DNA of 64,000 nucleotides from VFKI01 sp033762075 (GCA_033762075.1 JANRLY010000034.1:1-64000); one strand, 5' to 3'; shown: positions 1 through 8,492, counted from the stretch's first letter. Made by a program: numbers and translations. Notes: a model not told the origin generated them from the sequence alone.

Positions 1-64
1 CGCCTTTGAGCGCTAATAATGCAATTTCAAATTTAGCCGAAGGCGACCACTTCTTTCGAGACAT
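1..64 (-). CDS. IS3-family transposase OrfA, N-terminus only (runs off the window)
   Basis: Reading the minus strand from an ATG at 64-62, the first 21 codons give MSRKKWSPSAKFEIALLALK and a glycine. This closely resembles the start of IS3-family OrfA (the Transposase_8 helix-turn-helix protein), whose members usually begin with a basic K-W-[ST]-x-E/A-F-K-x-x-x-A-L pattern. A strong ribosome-binding site, GGAGG, lies five bases upstream (68-74). OrfA binds the element ends and is normally extended into OrfB, the DDE recombinase, by programmed frameshifting; that part lies outside the window. The reading frame is open to the edge, so it is not known whether the element is intact. Confidence 0.7.
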   Translation of the reverse strand, partial: MSRKKWSPSAKFEIALLALKG

Positions 65-137
65 ACTTTCCTCCAATGGGAGGGCTATTATCTCTCAAAA
101 TTCTCAGTTTGGGTGGTCTAAATTGCGGGGGTCACTA
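1..137 (-). mobile_element. Left-edge fragment of an IS3-family insertion sequence (5' terminal region)
   Basis: On the minus strand this stretch holds the start of an IS3-type orfA (64 to 1) preceded by about 70 bases of leader. The leader begins, reading leftward from about 134, with TGACCCCCGCAATTTAGACC, which has the TG start and C-rich run typical of IS3-family terminal inverted repeats. The plus-strand sequence to its right switches abruptly into a bacterial-Ig repeat gene. The exact outer end is uncertain by a few bases (134-140), because only one end of the element lies in the window and no target-site duplication can be checked. Confidence 0.65.
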
Positions 138-140
138 TAA

Positions 141-2237
141 ACTAACCCCTCAATTGAAAACGGCACAACACAACAATTTTATGCTACTGGAACTTATGCA
201 GATAACTCCTTTCAAGATGTTACGAGCTCAGTTACCTGGAGTTCTTCTGATCAAACAAAAGCAACGATTTCAAATACGAGCGGCTCCGCTGGACTTGCCA
301 CAGGAGTGGCCGCTGGAACTAGCACAATCAGCGCAACACTTGATGGTATATCTGCCTCCACTGCACTAACTGTGAATGCAATCACTTTATCATCCATTAC
401 TGTGATTCCACCGCGTCCTTCAATTCCAAATGGTTTGACACGTCAATTTTATGCAGTCGGGATCTATTCTGATAACAGTTATCAAAATTTAACTTCGTTG
501 GTGACCTGGAGTTCTTCCAATCAATCTATAGCAACAATTTCAAATATTAGTGGTGAATCTGGAAAAGCAACAAGTAAAAGTGTTGGCTCAACCACCATCA
601 CAGCATCTATGAATTCTGTCACAGGCGCCGCTTTATTGACTGTTGCCGCGCCGACACTGGATTCTATTTCTGTCACGCCAACTAATCAAACTGCAGCCAA
701 AGGAACAACACAGCAATTTACTGCAACAGGGCTTTACTCAGATGATTCAACGAACGATTTAACTAGCGATGTCACCTGGAATACAGGATCTGCTTTAACA
801 GCTATTATTTCTAATCGATCTGCATCAAAAGGGCTTGCGCTTGCTCGCAATGAAGGCACAACATCAGTCAGCGCAACACTTGGAAGTATTTCTGGCTCAA
901 CTGATTTCACGGTAACAACTGCCACATTAAGTTCGATTTATGTTTCTCCCACAAATCAAGCAATATCCGCCGGTGAAACACAACAATATAGAGCAACAGG
1001 CATTTACACAGATTTTAGAATACAAGATTTGACTGATAAAGCAACGTGGACATCCTCAAATACTGCAATAGCAACCATTTCAAATGCTCCTTCGTCTCAT
1101 GGCTTAGCGAAAGGTTTATCGATTGGCACGGCAACTATTTCTGCAACGCAAGGTGATGTGACAGGTAGCACTGTTATGACCGTTCATGCTGCGACATTAG
1201 TATCTATTGCCGTGACTCCAACATTGCCAACTATTGCGAATGGCACACAGCAACAATTTACAGCAACAGGAACATACTCAGATGCCTCAACAAGAGATTT
1301 GACGAGTGTTGCGACATGGGTTTCTACTGCACCATCCATTGCAGTTATTTCAAATGTCAGTGATTCAAAAGGATTAGCGACAACTATTGCGGCTGGATCA
1401 ACTACTATTCAAGCAATATTTTCAGGCATCACTGGCAGCACAACATTAACTGTTTCAGCGGCCACTTTAACTTCAATTGCTGTCACACCAGCCAATGCAT
1501 CTGTTGCACAAGGTACAACAGCTCAATTTACTGCAACAGGTACTTATAGTGATCTCTCGACGAAGATTATTACCAATGAAGTCACATGGAATTCTTCAAC
1601 TCCTTCAAAAGCAACTGTTTCAAACGCCGATCCAACAAAAGGTCTTGTGTTTGGTGTTTCTGAGGGTCCAGCTACGATCAGAGCAATTGAAGGTGGCCTG
1701 ATCGGCAGTACATCAGTGAACATCGTCGACGTTAAAATTGGTCACAGTTTTAACGGAGGAATAGTAGCCTGTTTAGAAGGCGGTTTAAATAATTTAATTA
1801 CTGCAAATGCTAATAACTCAAATGGAATTACTTGGGGTGCGTCAGGCACAACAACGAATGCTCAGAGCACAGTGGATGGTCAAGCTAACACAACAACAAT
1901 AGTTAATTTGTTAGGTGCTGGAACGACATATGCAGCAGGTGTCTGTGATGCTTACGAAATTGATTCTGCTGGCAATACACCTTGCGTTGGTGGCAACACT
2001 TGCTACAACGATTGGTTCTTACCTTCCACCAACCAAATACAGTGTTTGCAAGATAATAGAAATCAAATCGGTGGTTTTGATAAGGATAATTATTGGAGTT
2101 CAACAGAAGATTCAGCTTCGTCAACCACTAAAGCTTTTTATATCACTTTTGCAAACAGCGGACATCCACCTGCATCTGCCAACAAAACAAACACCTATAA
2201 AGTGAGATGTGTACGATTGATGAGTGCATTTCCTTAA
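141..2237 (+). CDS. Surface/secreted protein with bacterial Ig-like (BIG_2) repeats and C-terminal DUF1566 domain, 5'-truncated by an IS
   Basis: The reading frame carries six tandem repeats of about 90 residues (period near 270 bp). Each has the pattern S-I-x-V-T-P, then QFTATGxYSD, then VTWxSS, then ATISN, then G-x-x-T-I-x-A, which is typical of BIG_2 Ig-like domains in surface adhesins. The last ~150 residues (from about 1735) form a DUF1566 domain with DWFLPS, YWSS and VRCVR signatures, as in the Legionella collagen-like adhesin Lcl. The 5' end is lost. An in-frame TAA at 138-140 and the end of an IS3-type element interrupt the first repeat, so the signal peptide and promoter are missing. 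The frame has GTG codons (for example 306) but no convincing ribosome-binding site. It is most likely a disrupted gene that is otherwise undecayed to its natural stop. Confidence 0.8.
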   Translation, partial: TNPSIENGTTQQFYATGTYADNSFQDVTSSVTWSSSDQTKATISNTSGSAGLATGVAAGTSTISATLDGISASTALTVNAITLSSITVIPPRPSIPNGLTRQFYAVGIYSDNSYQNLTSLVTWSSSNQSIATISNISGESGKATSKSVGSTTITASMNSVTGAALLTVAAPTLDSISVTPTNQTAAKGTTQQFTATGLYSDDSTNDLTSDVTWNTGSALTAIISNRSASKGLALARNEGTTSVSATLGSISGSTDFTVTTATLSSIYVSPTNQAISAGETQQYRATGIYTDFRIQDLTDKATWTSSNTAIATISNAPSSHGLAKGLSIGTATISATQGDVTGSTVMTVHAATLVSIAVTPTLPTIANGTQQQFTATGTYSDASTRDLTSVATWVSTAPSIAVISNVSDSKGLATTIAAGSTTIQAIFSGITGSTTLTVSAATLTSIAVTPANASVAQGTTAQFTATGTYSDLSTKIITNEVTWNSSTPSKATVSNADPTKGLVFGVSEGPATIRAIEGGLIGSTSVNIVDVKIGHSFNGGIVACLEGGLNNLITANANNSNGITWGASGTTTNAQSTVDGQANTTTIVNLLGAGTTYAAGVCDAYEIDSAGNTPCVGGNTCYNDWFLPSTNQIQCLQDNRNQIGGFDKDNYWSSTEDSASSTTKAFYITFANSGHPPASANKTNTYKVRCVRLMSAFP

Positions 2238-2245
2238 AACTAAAC

Positions 2246-2342
2246 AGGGTCAAGCATCTCCTTGCAAGACCCTGCGACGAAATGTCAAAAATGGATAGAT
2301 TAAGAATGCGCATTTTTGCATTACAATGAGATAGTTAACCCT
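2246..2342. repeat. MITE/REP-like inverted-repeat element, copy 1
   Basis: About 97 bp starting AGGGTCAAGCATCTCCTTGC and ending in the near-complement TTACAATGAGATAGTTAACC plus CT. The inside and both ends match the second copy at 3175-3268, sharing for example the core TCAAAAATGGATAGAT. It occupies most of the 259-bp gap after the Ig-like gene and may act as a terminator. The remaining bases up to the LuxR gene (2343-2496) are AT-rich with no gene seen. Confidence 0.7.
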
Positions 2343-2496
2343 ATATATACATTTCTCACGTGGTATTCTCCCTGACACCCTTTATAGCAAGTCGCCCATA
2401 AAATGAGCTAAATCATCTTCATTAATTGATATAATGATGATATTATGAGCAATTAATGAGCAATAAGCAGCTTGCTAAAGCTGTGGAGAAATTCAA

Positions 2497-3195
2497 GTGT
2501 TTGTCTTTGAAAACCAGAAATTTTATCTGGAAAGTCATCTTGTTTTGGAACTGCTGGAACTACGCCCAACAGGTTTCTTCTGGAAGGACAAGAATTCAGT
2601 TTATCTTGGGTGTAATGAAGTTTTTGCGCGCTCGCTGGGGCTGTCATCGGCAGCAGAAATAGTGGGTAAAACAGACCAAGATTTTCCCATGACAGATGAG
2701 GAAACGGATGCTTTTCGCGAAGATGACAGATGGGTTATTGAGACTGCTCAGCCAAAATTCAATATTGAAGAATACACAACAGTCGCCGAAGGTAAGCACG
2801 TAACCCTGTCGACCAACAAAATACCACTTATGGATAAAAAACATAATGTCATAGGCGTTCTCGGGGCATACTCATGGATTAAAAATGGAAAAGAAACCTC
2901 TCCTACTGGACTCACAAAACGTCAGACCATCTGCATCCATTATTTGACAAGGGGCATGACTATCAAGCAAATAGCCACCGCGCTTAATCTTTCACCTCGC
3001 ACAGTAGAACATTACCTCGATGCAGTTAAGATCAAGTGGAGTTGTTATACTCGTCATGAGCTGATTGAAAAGGCAATGACGATTTTCTTCAATGAAGTTG
3101 ACATCGAAATGCGTGAGATCTACCGATCTTCCCTCAAGATGAGAAATCACGTACGTCATCTTAAAAACGAAACGGGGTCAAGTATCTCCTTATAA
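2497..3195 (+). CDS. PAS domain / LuxR-type helix-turn-helix transcriptional regulator
   Basis: A 232-residue protein. The first ~130 residues resemble a PAS sensor domain (FFWKDKNSVYLGCN, then GKTDQDFPM, ending in a GVLGAYSWI strand). Residues ~138-200 form a LuxR/GerE DNA-binding domain with LTKRQ, IKQIATALNLSPRTVEHYL and a following basic recognition region. PAS-LuxR proteins of this layout are common in Legionella and Coxiella relatives as single-domain-input regulators; the ligand is not evident. The start is GTG at 2497 with GGAG at 2485-2488; an in-frame stop at 2476 rules out a much longer N-terminus. The last six residues and the stop codon lie inside the inverted-repeat element at 3175-3268, so the C-terminal tail appears to have been rewritten by that element. 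The gene converges on the FadL-like gene. Confidence 0.85.
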   Translation: MFVFENQKFYLESHLVLELLELRPTGFFWKDKNSVYLGCNEVFARSLGLSSAAEIVGKTDQDFPMTDEETDAFREDDRWVIETAQPKFNIEEYTTVAEGKHVTLSTNKIPLMDKKHNVIGVLGAYSWIKNGKETSPTGLTKRQTICIHYLTRGMTIKQIATALNLSPRTVEHYLDAVKIKWSCYTRHELIEKAMTIFFNEVDIEMREIYRSSLKMRNHVRHLKNETGSSISL

Positions 3196-3268
3196 TCTGA
3201 GATGAGATATCAAAAATGGATAGATAAGAGTGCGCATTATTTTGCGTTACAAGGAAATACTTGACCCT
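3175..3268. repeat. MITE/REP-like inverted-repeat element, copy 2
   Basis: About 94 bp. The left end GGGTCAAGTATCTCCTTATAA and the right end TTACAAGGAAATACTTGACC are inverted repeats of roughly 20 bp with a few mismatches. The interior (ATCAAAAATGGATAGAT, GCGCATT) matches copy 1 at 2246-2342 in the same orientation. The stop codon of the LuxR gene (3193-3195) lies inside it, and the stop codon of the minus-strand FadL-like gene (3267-3269) sits on its right edge. It is therefore placed between two convergent genes, where it can form a hairpin. Confidence 0.75.
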
Positions 3269-4499
3269 ATACATTAAATGTTAGCTTTAAAGAAACAGCA
3301 TCGCGCGAGCCTTCGTTAACACCCTGCACTAAATATCGAGCGCCATTAATGTTGATATTTTCATCTTTCATAAATGCATGCGCGTAACTGCCATCAATAG
3401 TTACAATTTTATTGATTTCATAAGCCATCGATGCACCCAAAACAATACTGTCACCATTTGCAACTTGGTAATGCGGATTAGCAGGTGACTGATTATAGCT
3501 GCCAGCTACACGTAATACCCATTTTGGGGTAATGCGATAATGACTGCCAAAAGTAAACTGCCATGTATCACGTAAATAATATGGAATAGTTCCATTTACA
3601 ATAACTGGTGTTGTGCCTGACACATTTGCAACATTATAAACATGTATATTGGTGAGCGAACTCCACTGAGTACGTTGAGCCGTAAAAATAAATCCTAATT
3701 TTGGTGAAACAAAGTGATTGATAGAAAATATACTGCGCGCCGGAGTTGATAATTTGAAGTGATAATTATTTGAAACAACTTGCGGACTCCCCTCATAAAC
3801 ACTTTTACCGCTGAGATTATATGTCGTCATACTTCGATAATTAAAACCAATGAGTGTGGCAGGACTTGGCTTGTATAAAAAACCTATATTTCCACCCACA
3901 CCACTTCCATCACTTTGATTATGACTTTGAGCATCTGCTATATCCGTGCCGGGAAATCCAAGAATGGGTTTTAAATCAAAATTGGAGTATGAGAAATTAA
4001 TGCCCGCACCGATTGAAAAAACATCATTTATTTTAATCGCGATCGCCGGAACCACATCATAATCTTGAATATCATTGCTGGATTGAACATAACGTAAAAT
4101 TGAATTATCAGAGATATCTCTATTTGCAGAATTACTCACAACAGCGAGCCCAAGAATAATCTTACCCGTCACCGGTATCCCGAAATAGAAAGAAGGTGAA
4201 TAATAATTTGTATTTGAACTAGAGCTGCCATTTTGAGTGATACCAGTAGACACTGGAGTAGATTGACCTGTAAATCGAGTGTGAAAATAAGCAGCAGTCA
4301 CTTGAGGAATAATTTGCGGATTTTTTACCAGCATTAATGCAGCAGGATTATAATAACTGGCTGTCGCATCATTGACGACTGCTGTCCCGACAGTTGTCTC
4401 AATGAATGAAGCATGCGCAGAGAATGACAAAAGCATCAAGACTGGAAAGAAAAAACCAGGGATTTTCTTCGACATCCATATTTTTTTGACAGTCATCAT
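3267..4499 (-). CDS. OmpP1/FadL/TodX-family outer membrane transport protein
   Basis: A 410-residue protein with an N-terminal signal peptide (basic start, hydrophobic stretch, cleavage near AHA-SFIE). The conserved FadL-family motif NDATASYYNPAAL follows at about residues 43-55. The rest is alternating beta-strand sequence of an outer membrane barrel, ending in a C-terminal phenylalanine (LTFNV). FadL proteins admit hydrophobic compounds such as long-chain fatty acids; the substrate here is not known. Tandem ATGs at 4499 and 4496 are both possible starts; AGGGA lies about 12 bases upstream. The gene is divergent from the acetamidase-like gene across 181 bp, and its stop overlaps the edge of the inverted-repeat element. 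Confidence 0.85.
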   Translation of the reverse strand: MMTVKKIWMSKKIPGFFFPVLMLLSFSAHASFIETTVGTAVVNDATASYYNPAALMLVKNPQIIPQVTAAYFHTRFTGQSTPVSTGITQNGSSSSNTNYYSPSFYFGIPVTGKIILGLAVVSNSANRDISDNSILRYVQSSNDIQDYDVVPAIAIKINDVFSIGAGINFSYSNFDLKPILGFPGTDIADAQSHNQSDGSGVGGNIGFLYKPSPATLIGFNYRSMTTYNLSGKSVYEGSPQVVSNNYHFKLSTPARSIFSINHFVSPKLGFIFTAQRTQWSSLTNIHVYNVANVSGTTPVIVNGTIPYYLRDTWQFTFGSHYRITPKWVLRVAGSYNQSPANPHYQVANGDSIVLGASMAYEINKIVTIDGSYAHAFMKDENININGARYLVQGVNEGSRDAVSLKLTFNV

Positions 4500-4680
4500 G
4501 ACTTGCTAGCATCCCTGCAAACTGAGAAAAGCATTGAGTATGAGACATCATAGCGGCATCAGATGTCAATGATAAACAAGCCTTTCATTTCCAACGCCGT
4601 GCATTTCTCCCCCAATAAGGCTAATATTCTACTTTCCACGATTAGCAAAGAAAGACAACATCATTTCACGGAGGAAAGCG

Positions 4681-6024
4681 ATGAATTTAGAAAAGAGATT
4701 ATTTCAATGGATAGGTATCGTCAGTCTTAGTGCACTTCTTGCGAGTGCAGCGCAAGCTCAATCTTCAGGCGACGAAAATTATTTACCTTATCTTTCAGGG
4801 CCACTTGATCAAGCAAGCATGGTCGCGCCGCATCGCACGACTCATCCGACATCAAAAACTTATATTCTTCCAGCAACACCGGCGACGTCACAATGGGGTG
4901 TGTTTGATAACAGTCAACCACCTGTCCTAACAATCAACTCTGGCGACTCTGTTGCGATAGAAACATCAGCTGCATCAGACAATCAAGTCGTACCTGGCAC
5001 TACAGTCAAACAAATTATTCAAATGCAAAAAGCAGTACCAGAACGCGGCCCACATACTTTAACTGGACCTATTTATGTAAATGGCGCCGAACCTGGTGAT
5101 GTTCTGCGTATTCACATCAATAAAATTGTGCCACGCGCTTATGCCTCAAACGACAGCGTGCCAGGGAAAGGATTATTTCCGCAAGAATTTCCCAATGGTT
5201 TCGTTAAATATTTTTATTTAGATGTGAAAAATAAAAAAATGCAATTTGCACCTGGCATCGTCGTTCCACTTGCACCCTTCCCTGGAATCGTTGCGGTCGC
5301 TCAAGCAACCCCTGGTAAATTTGATTCAGGTCCGCCCGGACGTTTTGGTGGCAATATGGATCTTCGCGAATTAACAGAAGGCTCAACGCTTTATTTGCCC
5401 GTTTTTGTTAAAGGCGGTTTGGTTTGGACAGGGGATTCACATGCCGGACAAGGCAATGGTGAAATTGATTTGACCGCAATCGAAACAGCATTTGCTGAAT
5501 TTAACGTTACGATTGATGTCATCAAACACAAATCATTAAAGTGGCCGCGCGTTGAAACACCCACTCATTGGATCGCAGTTGGATATGACGAAAACTTAAA
5601 TAAAGCACTCGATATTCTAAAAGATGAAACGACCCAATTGATCATGGATCAATATCATGTTTCGCAAGCGAAAGCTCAACAGATGATGTTGAACACTTGG
5701 AATTGTCCTATCTCTGAAGTCGTGAATGGTGTACAAGGCGTATATTGCATGATACCCAAAGACGCGCACGCAACTCACCCAATCGTATTACCAAAAACAG
5801 ATAATTCAACCTATTTTGTGACTTACGCAAAAGATCCTGATTTACACAAAGCAATGAGTATTGCGTCAATGTCAATGCTTAATAAAATTGTAGCTGCAAA
5901 AAAACTTTCACGCATAGATGCCTATATGCTTGCAAGCTTCACGATGGATTGTCGAATGGGCCCGTATCAATCAGGCGACAAAGAAGTTCATTGCATGATG
6001 CCAAAAAGTCTCTGGACGAGTTAA
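4681..6024 (+). CDS. Secreted acetamidase/formamidase-family protein
   Basis: A 447-residue protein with a clear signal peptide (cleavage near AQAQS, residues ~25-27), followed by the FmdA/AmdA fold. Family signatures include NGAEPGDVLRIHI (~140), PPGRFGGNMD, the GSTLYLPVFVKG stretch and GDSHAGQGNGEID (~257-269). Family members hydrolyse formamide, acetamide or related amides to ammonia and the acid. The signal peptide implies a periplasmic enzyme, unlike the cytoplasmic versions. The C-terminal third carries four cysteines (CPIS, YCMIP, DCRM, HCMMP) in paired patterns that could form disulfides in the periplasm. The ribosome-binding site CGGAGGAAAG lies just before the ATG. It is transcribed alone and ends at a strong hairpin. 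Confidence 0.85.
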   Translation: MNLEKRLFQWIGIVSLSALLASAAQAQSSGDENYLPYLSGPLDQASMVAPHRTTHPTSKTYILPATPATSQWGVFDNSQPPVLTINSGDSVAIETSAASDNQVVPGTTVKQIIQMQKAVPERGPHTLTGPIYVNGAEPGDVLRIHINKIVPRAYASNDSVPGKGLFPQEFPNGFVKYFYLDVKNKKMQFAPGIVVPLAPFPGIVAVAQATPGKFDSGPPGRFGGNMDLRELTEGSTLYLPVFVKGGLVWTGDSHAGQGNGEIDLTAIETAFAEFNVTIDVIKHKSLKWPRVETPTHWIAVGYDENLNKALDILKDETTQLIMDQYHVSQAKAQQMMLNTWNCPISEVVNGVQGVYCMIPKDAHATHPIVLPKTDNSTYFVTYAKDPDLHKAMSIASMSMLNKIVAAKKLSRIDAYMLASFTMDCRMGPYQSGDKEVHCMMPKSLWTS

Positions 6025-6032
6025 AAAAATAA

Positions 6033-6070
6033 CAAGTATCAACATAAAATCATTTTTATGTTGATACTTG
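6033..6070 (-). terminator. Rho-independent terminator between convergent genes
   Basis: A perfect 17-bp inverted repeat: CAAGTATCAACATAAAA (6033-6049), a 4-base loop, and its exact complement at 6054-6070. On the minus strand the stem is followed by a T-rich run (complement of the A-run at 6023-6030), so it is a canonical terminator for the 6087-6611 gene. It probably also stops transcripts of the acetamidase-like gene. Confidence 0.8.
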
Positions 6071-6086
6071 TATCATATTGTTGGGA

Positions 6087-6611
6087 TCAAAGATTTTTAG
6101 GTTTATTATGATTACCTTTACTTAAATCAGCATCATCTATAATTGTCTGTGGTCGCATTTTTGCATTTTCAAGTGATTTTACTTCATTATTTTCTTCCAT
6201 CTTTAAAAGAGTTATCGCCATTTTTAACATATGTTTTGCACTTGAACCGTCAAATACATGTTGATACGTTTCAAGAATCATTTTGCGCGCGTCTTCAATA
6301 TCTTTTTCGATAGACTCTGGTGCATTTAACAAATATTGATAATCTTTCCAAATTTGAGGATGATGATGTTCATAGACCTGATAAAACTCGATAAGAGCAT
6401 GTCGAATATTTACAATGGATTGTCTATCACTTGGATCACACTCTCTAACAATATTTTTAATTTCATCCAATGTGTCATCAATATTTTTTACTCTGTCAAA
6501 GATATCACCTATGCTCTTTTCATCTGGAACATCCCTTCCTGTATTTACTTTACTGGTTGACCATTGCGTCAGGTCTGAACCATATACACTGTCTCTTTTG
6601 TTGCGCATCAC
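6087..6611 (-). CDS. Hypothetical helical protein
   Basis: A 174-residue, strongly charged and mostly helical protein without signal peptide or membrane segment. It contains a likely coiled-coil stretch (SIGDIFDRVKNIDDTLDEIK, ~33-52) and a second helical block (~100-150). I do not recognise the family. The start is GTG at 6611 or ATG at 6608; GAGGAGG lies 6-9 bases upstream. It is followed by the perfect-stem terminator at 6033-6070. Such small orphan helical proteins are frequent among Legionellales candidate effectors, but nothing in the sequence proves that role. Confidence 0.65.
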   Translation of the reverse strand: MMRNKRDSVYGSDLTQWSTSKVNTGRDVPDEKSIGDIFDRVKNIDDTLDEIKNIVRECDPSDRQSIVNIRHALIEFYQVYEHHHPQIWKDYQYLLNAPESIEKDIEDARKMILETYQHVFDGSSAKHMLKMAITLLKMEENNEVKSLENAKMRPQTIIDDADLSKGNHNKPKNL

Positions 6612-6774
6612 TACACTCCTCCTCAGAACATTCTATTCCAAGTATAGTGCATAAATATCAACTGCGAGATTTTGGATAATTATAAATATATCAATGAATT
6701 AGAAGGATATGTTAGCCGAAAATGGTCACTTGAGCATCTCAAAAAACTGAGAAGTATAGCCAGAATTTGCTATT

Positions 6775-7248
6775 TTATTTCACCAAGCGCCCCAACCCAA
6801 TACTTTGCAGGATTTCAACCAACAGAAATAAAGGACCCACAAGAAGTTGATTGACGCTATAGAGAAAAGCTGGACGGGATTTTTCAAAAGCATGACCTGC
6901 GAATAAAAGAATCCATCCAACAAAAAATAAGATCAAGAAAACAATTGCATTCATTTCAAAAGAATTTGCAGCTACAACTGAAATACAAAATACATTTGCT
7001 AAAACAAATACAATCGCTGCAACAAAAGCTAATCTAATATTTAAAAAATAATAGTAAATTAAAGTCGCTGCTATAACAATCCAGGAAAGCCTAACGTGCA
7101 CATTGGGTGCAATCGAAATATTCAGCCAATTGAAAGCCATTAATACAGAAAAAATAATCATTGGCATTCCAATAAAATGGAAAAGTTTATTGAGGCGATG
7201 CGTGTGTTGTTGGCTATATTGATTGAGTTGTTCAGAAAAAGAATTCAT
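6775..7248 (-). CDS. Mpo1/DUF962-family integral membrane protein (YGL010w-like)
   Basis: A 157-residue protein with four hydrophobic helices and the two histidine-containing signatures of the DUF962/Mpo1 family: HTHRLNKLFHFIGMPMI near the N-terminus and WILLFAGHAFEKSRPAFL near the C-terminus. The yeast member Mpo1 is an iron-dependent dioxygenase of 2-hydroxy fatty acids; bacterial members are inferred to do similar lipid alpha-oxidation. An upstream ATG at 7266 exists, but AAGGAG lies six bases before the ATG at 7248, so the start MNSFSEQL is preferred. It is monocistronic on the minus strand. The 160 bp between it and the 6087-6611 gene contains no gene I can defend. Confidence 0.8.
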   Translation of the reverse strand: MNSFSEQLNQYSQQHTHRLNKLFHFIGMPMIIFSVLMAFNWLNISIAPNVHVRLSWIVIAATLIYYYFLNIRLAFVAAIVFVLANVFCISVVAANSFEMNAIVFLILFFVGWILLFAGHAFEKSRPAFLYSVNQLLVGPLFLLVEILQSIGLGRLVK

Positions 7249-7412
7249 CGGTGGCTCCTTGCGCATGTCATTCTATTGATGTGCGCTATTGTAAGTTGAA
7301 ACATAAAAAAAGTGAAATTGTTTCTTCCCAAACAAACCTTTCATAGTTATGCTTCTCCCGCGCGTTGAGGAACGCACGCATCATTTAACACTCACATTAA
7401 AAGGAAATCATT

Positions 7413-7838
7413 ATGAAAAATATCCTCGCAACGTCTTTATTATTAACAGGCTTTATCGCAATAACAGCTCAAGCAGGTAATGTCGTCGTGCAAGGTGGCA
7501 CAATGACCGTCACACACATTCACACACTCAAAGTCACCAACACAGGCAGCAGATATGTCACCGGTAACGTCACACTACATGCTGGCGTCAGAGTCGGATC
7601 TACTTGTAACTATAAAATCCAGAGAGCCGCAGGAGCTTACACAGTTAATCCGAATACCATTTCCAATCTATATCTCGATGGTGATGCATTAGCGTCTGCC
7701 ATTGGTCGCGACTATAGCTGTATGGATTTAATTTTCCAAACAGATAAACAAACATTCCATGATACTTTTTGGTTATATAGCGACAGCATGGGCTATTATA
7801 ACAGCAGCCCAAATGCGGATGATGTTTCAGTGAACTAA
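7413..7838 (+). CDS. Small secreted hypothetical protein
   Basis: A 141-residue protein with a typical signal peptide (MKNILATSLLLTGFIAITAQA, cleavage about residue 21). The mature domain is beta-rich and glycine/threonine-rich, with two cysteines (STCNYK, YSCMD) that could form a disulfide. AAAAGGAAATC precedes the ATG. I do not recognise the family. It stands alone between a divergent membrane protein and arfB and is followed by a palindromic repeat at 7855-7931. It is probably periplasmic or secreted. Confidence 0.7.
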   Translation: MKNILATSLLLTGFIAITAQAGNVVVQGGTMTVTHIHTLKVTNTGSRYVTGNVTLHAGVRVGSTCNYKIQRAAGAYTVNPNTISNLYLDGDALASAIGRDYSCMDLIFQTDKQTFHDTFWLYSDSMGYYNSSPNADDVSVN

Positions 7839-7854
7839 CATACTTTTTTACTGT

Positions 7855-7931
7855 CATTCCGCGCATGTTTTTAGCGCAAAAACCAGTGTCTTAAAGTCGC
7901 CAGGTCCCGCGCTAAAAACATGCGCGGGATG
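7855..7931. repeat. Long inverted repeat between convergent genes
   Basis: Arms of 23 bases at 7855-7877 and 7909-7931 are complementary with a single mismatch (CATTCCGCGCATGTTTTTAG and its complement), separated by 31 bases. It lies between the secreted protein and the minus-strand arfB gene. It is GC-richer than its surroundings and looks like a REP-type element that may terminate both transcripts. Confidence 0.65.
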
Positions 7932-7974
7932 CCAATAACTAGAAAGTACATGGAACGGTGACTTAGGGGATTTC

Positions 7975-8397
7975 TTATTCACTTTCTGTTTTATACCGTC
8001 TTAACTGTTTTTTTGCTCCCTGCAATTTCTTCTTCTTAATACGACGCTCTTTTGAAGCGAGTGTAGGTTTTGTTTTAATACGTTTTTTAGGAGGAATCGC
8101 AGCACGTCGAATCATCTCTGCTAAACGTTGCAAGGCATCTTGCTTGTTTCGTTCTTGTGTACGTAAACGCCCTGCTTTAATGATCCACTCACCTTCTGAC
8201 GTAAGGCGATTTTTTAATAAAGTCAGCAACCGTTGACGTACCGGTTCTGACAAAGAAGGGGACTGTTGTACGTTAAAACGGAGTTGCACCGCCGTTGCGA
8301 CTTTATTCACATTTTGCCCGCCGGGTCCCTGCGCTGTCACAAAAGTTAACTCGATTTCTGAAAGAGGAATCACAATTTCCTTTGAAATTTTAAGCAT
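7975..8397 (-). CDS. arfB: Alternative ribosome-rescue factor ArfB (peptidyl-tRNA hydrolase)
   Basis: A 140-residue protein of the class-I release-factor-like family. The catalytic GGQ motif is at residues 26-28 (TAQGPGGQNVNKV). The C-terminal tail is very basic (KKRIKTKPTLASKERRIKKK) and in this family inserts into the mRNA channel of stalled ribosomes. ArfB hydrolyses peptidyl-tRNA on ribosomes lacking a stop codon. The frame extends to 8469, but the conserved family start MLKISKEIVIP corresponds to the ATG at 8397. It is transcribed away from the large protease gene. Confidence 0.9.
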   Translation of the reverse strand: MLKISKEIVIPLSEIELTFVTAQGPGGQNVNKVATAVQLRFNVQQSPSLSEPVRQRLLTLLKNRLTSEGEWIIKAGRLRTQERNKQDALQRLAEMIRRAAIPPKKRIKTKPTLASKERRIKKKKLQGAKKQLRRYKTESE

Positions 8398-8492
8398 TTT
8401 AAATGTCTCACAAAAATATATTTTGAATACGTCTCGTAAAAAAAATACGGCCGTACAATCGTTAAACACCCGTTAAACTTCGTCAAAAAAGT

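Noticed and set aside
76..369. 97-codon plus-strand frame across the IS junction
   Set aside because: It is out of frame with the Ig-like repeats, whose periodicity shows the true frame, and it begins inside IS sequence.
734..925. Minus-strand frame inside the Ig-like gene
   Set aside because: Antisense shadow of the repeat-coding frame; no start signal.
6672..6854. Open frame of 60 codons (MDNYKYINELEGYVSRKW...) between the 6087 and 6775 genes
   Set aside because: It overlaps the Mpo1-like gene's end in antisense, has no ribosome-binding site and no recognisable family; possible gene remnant only.
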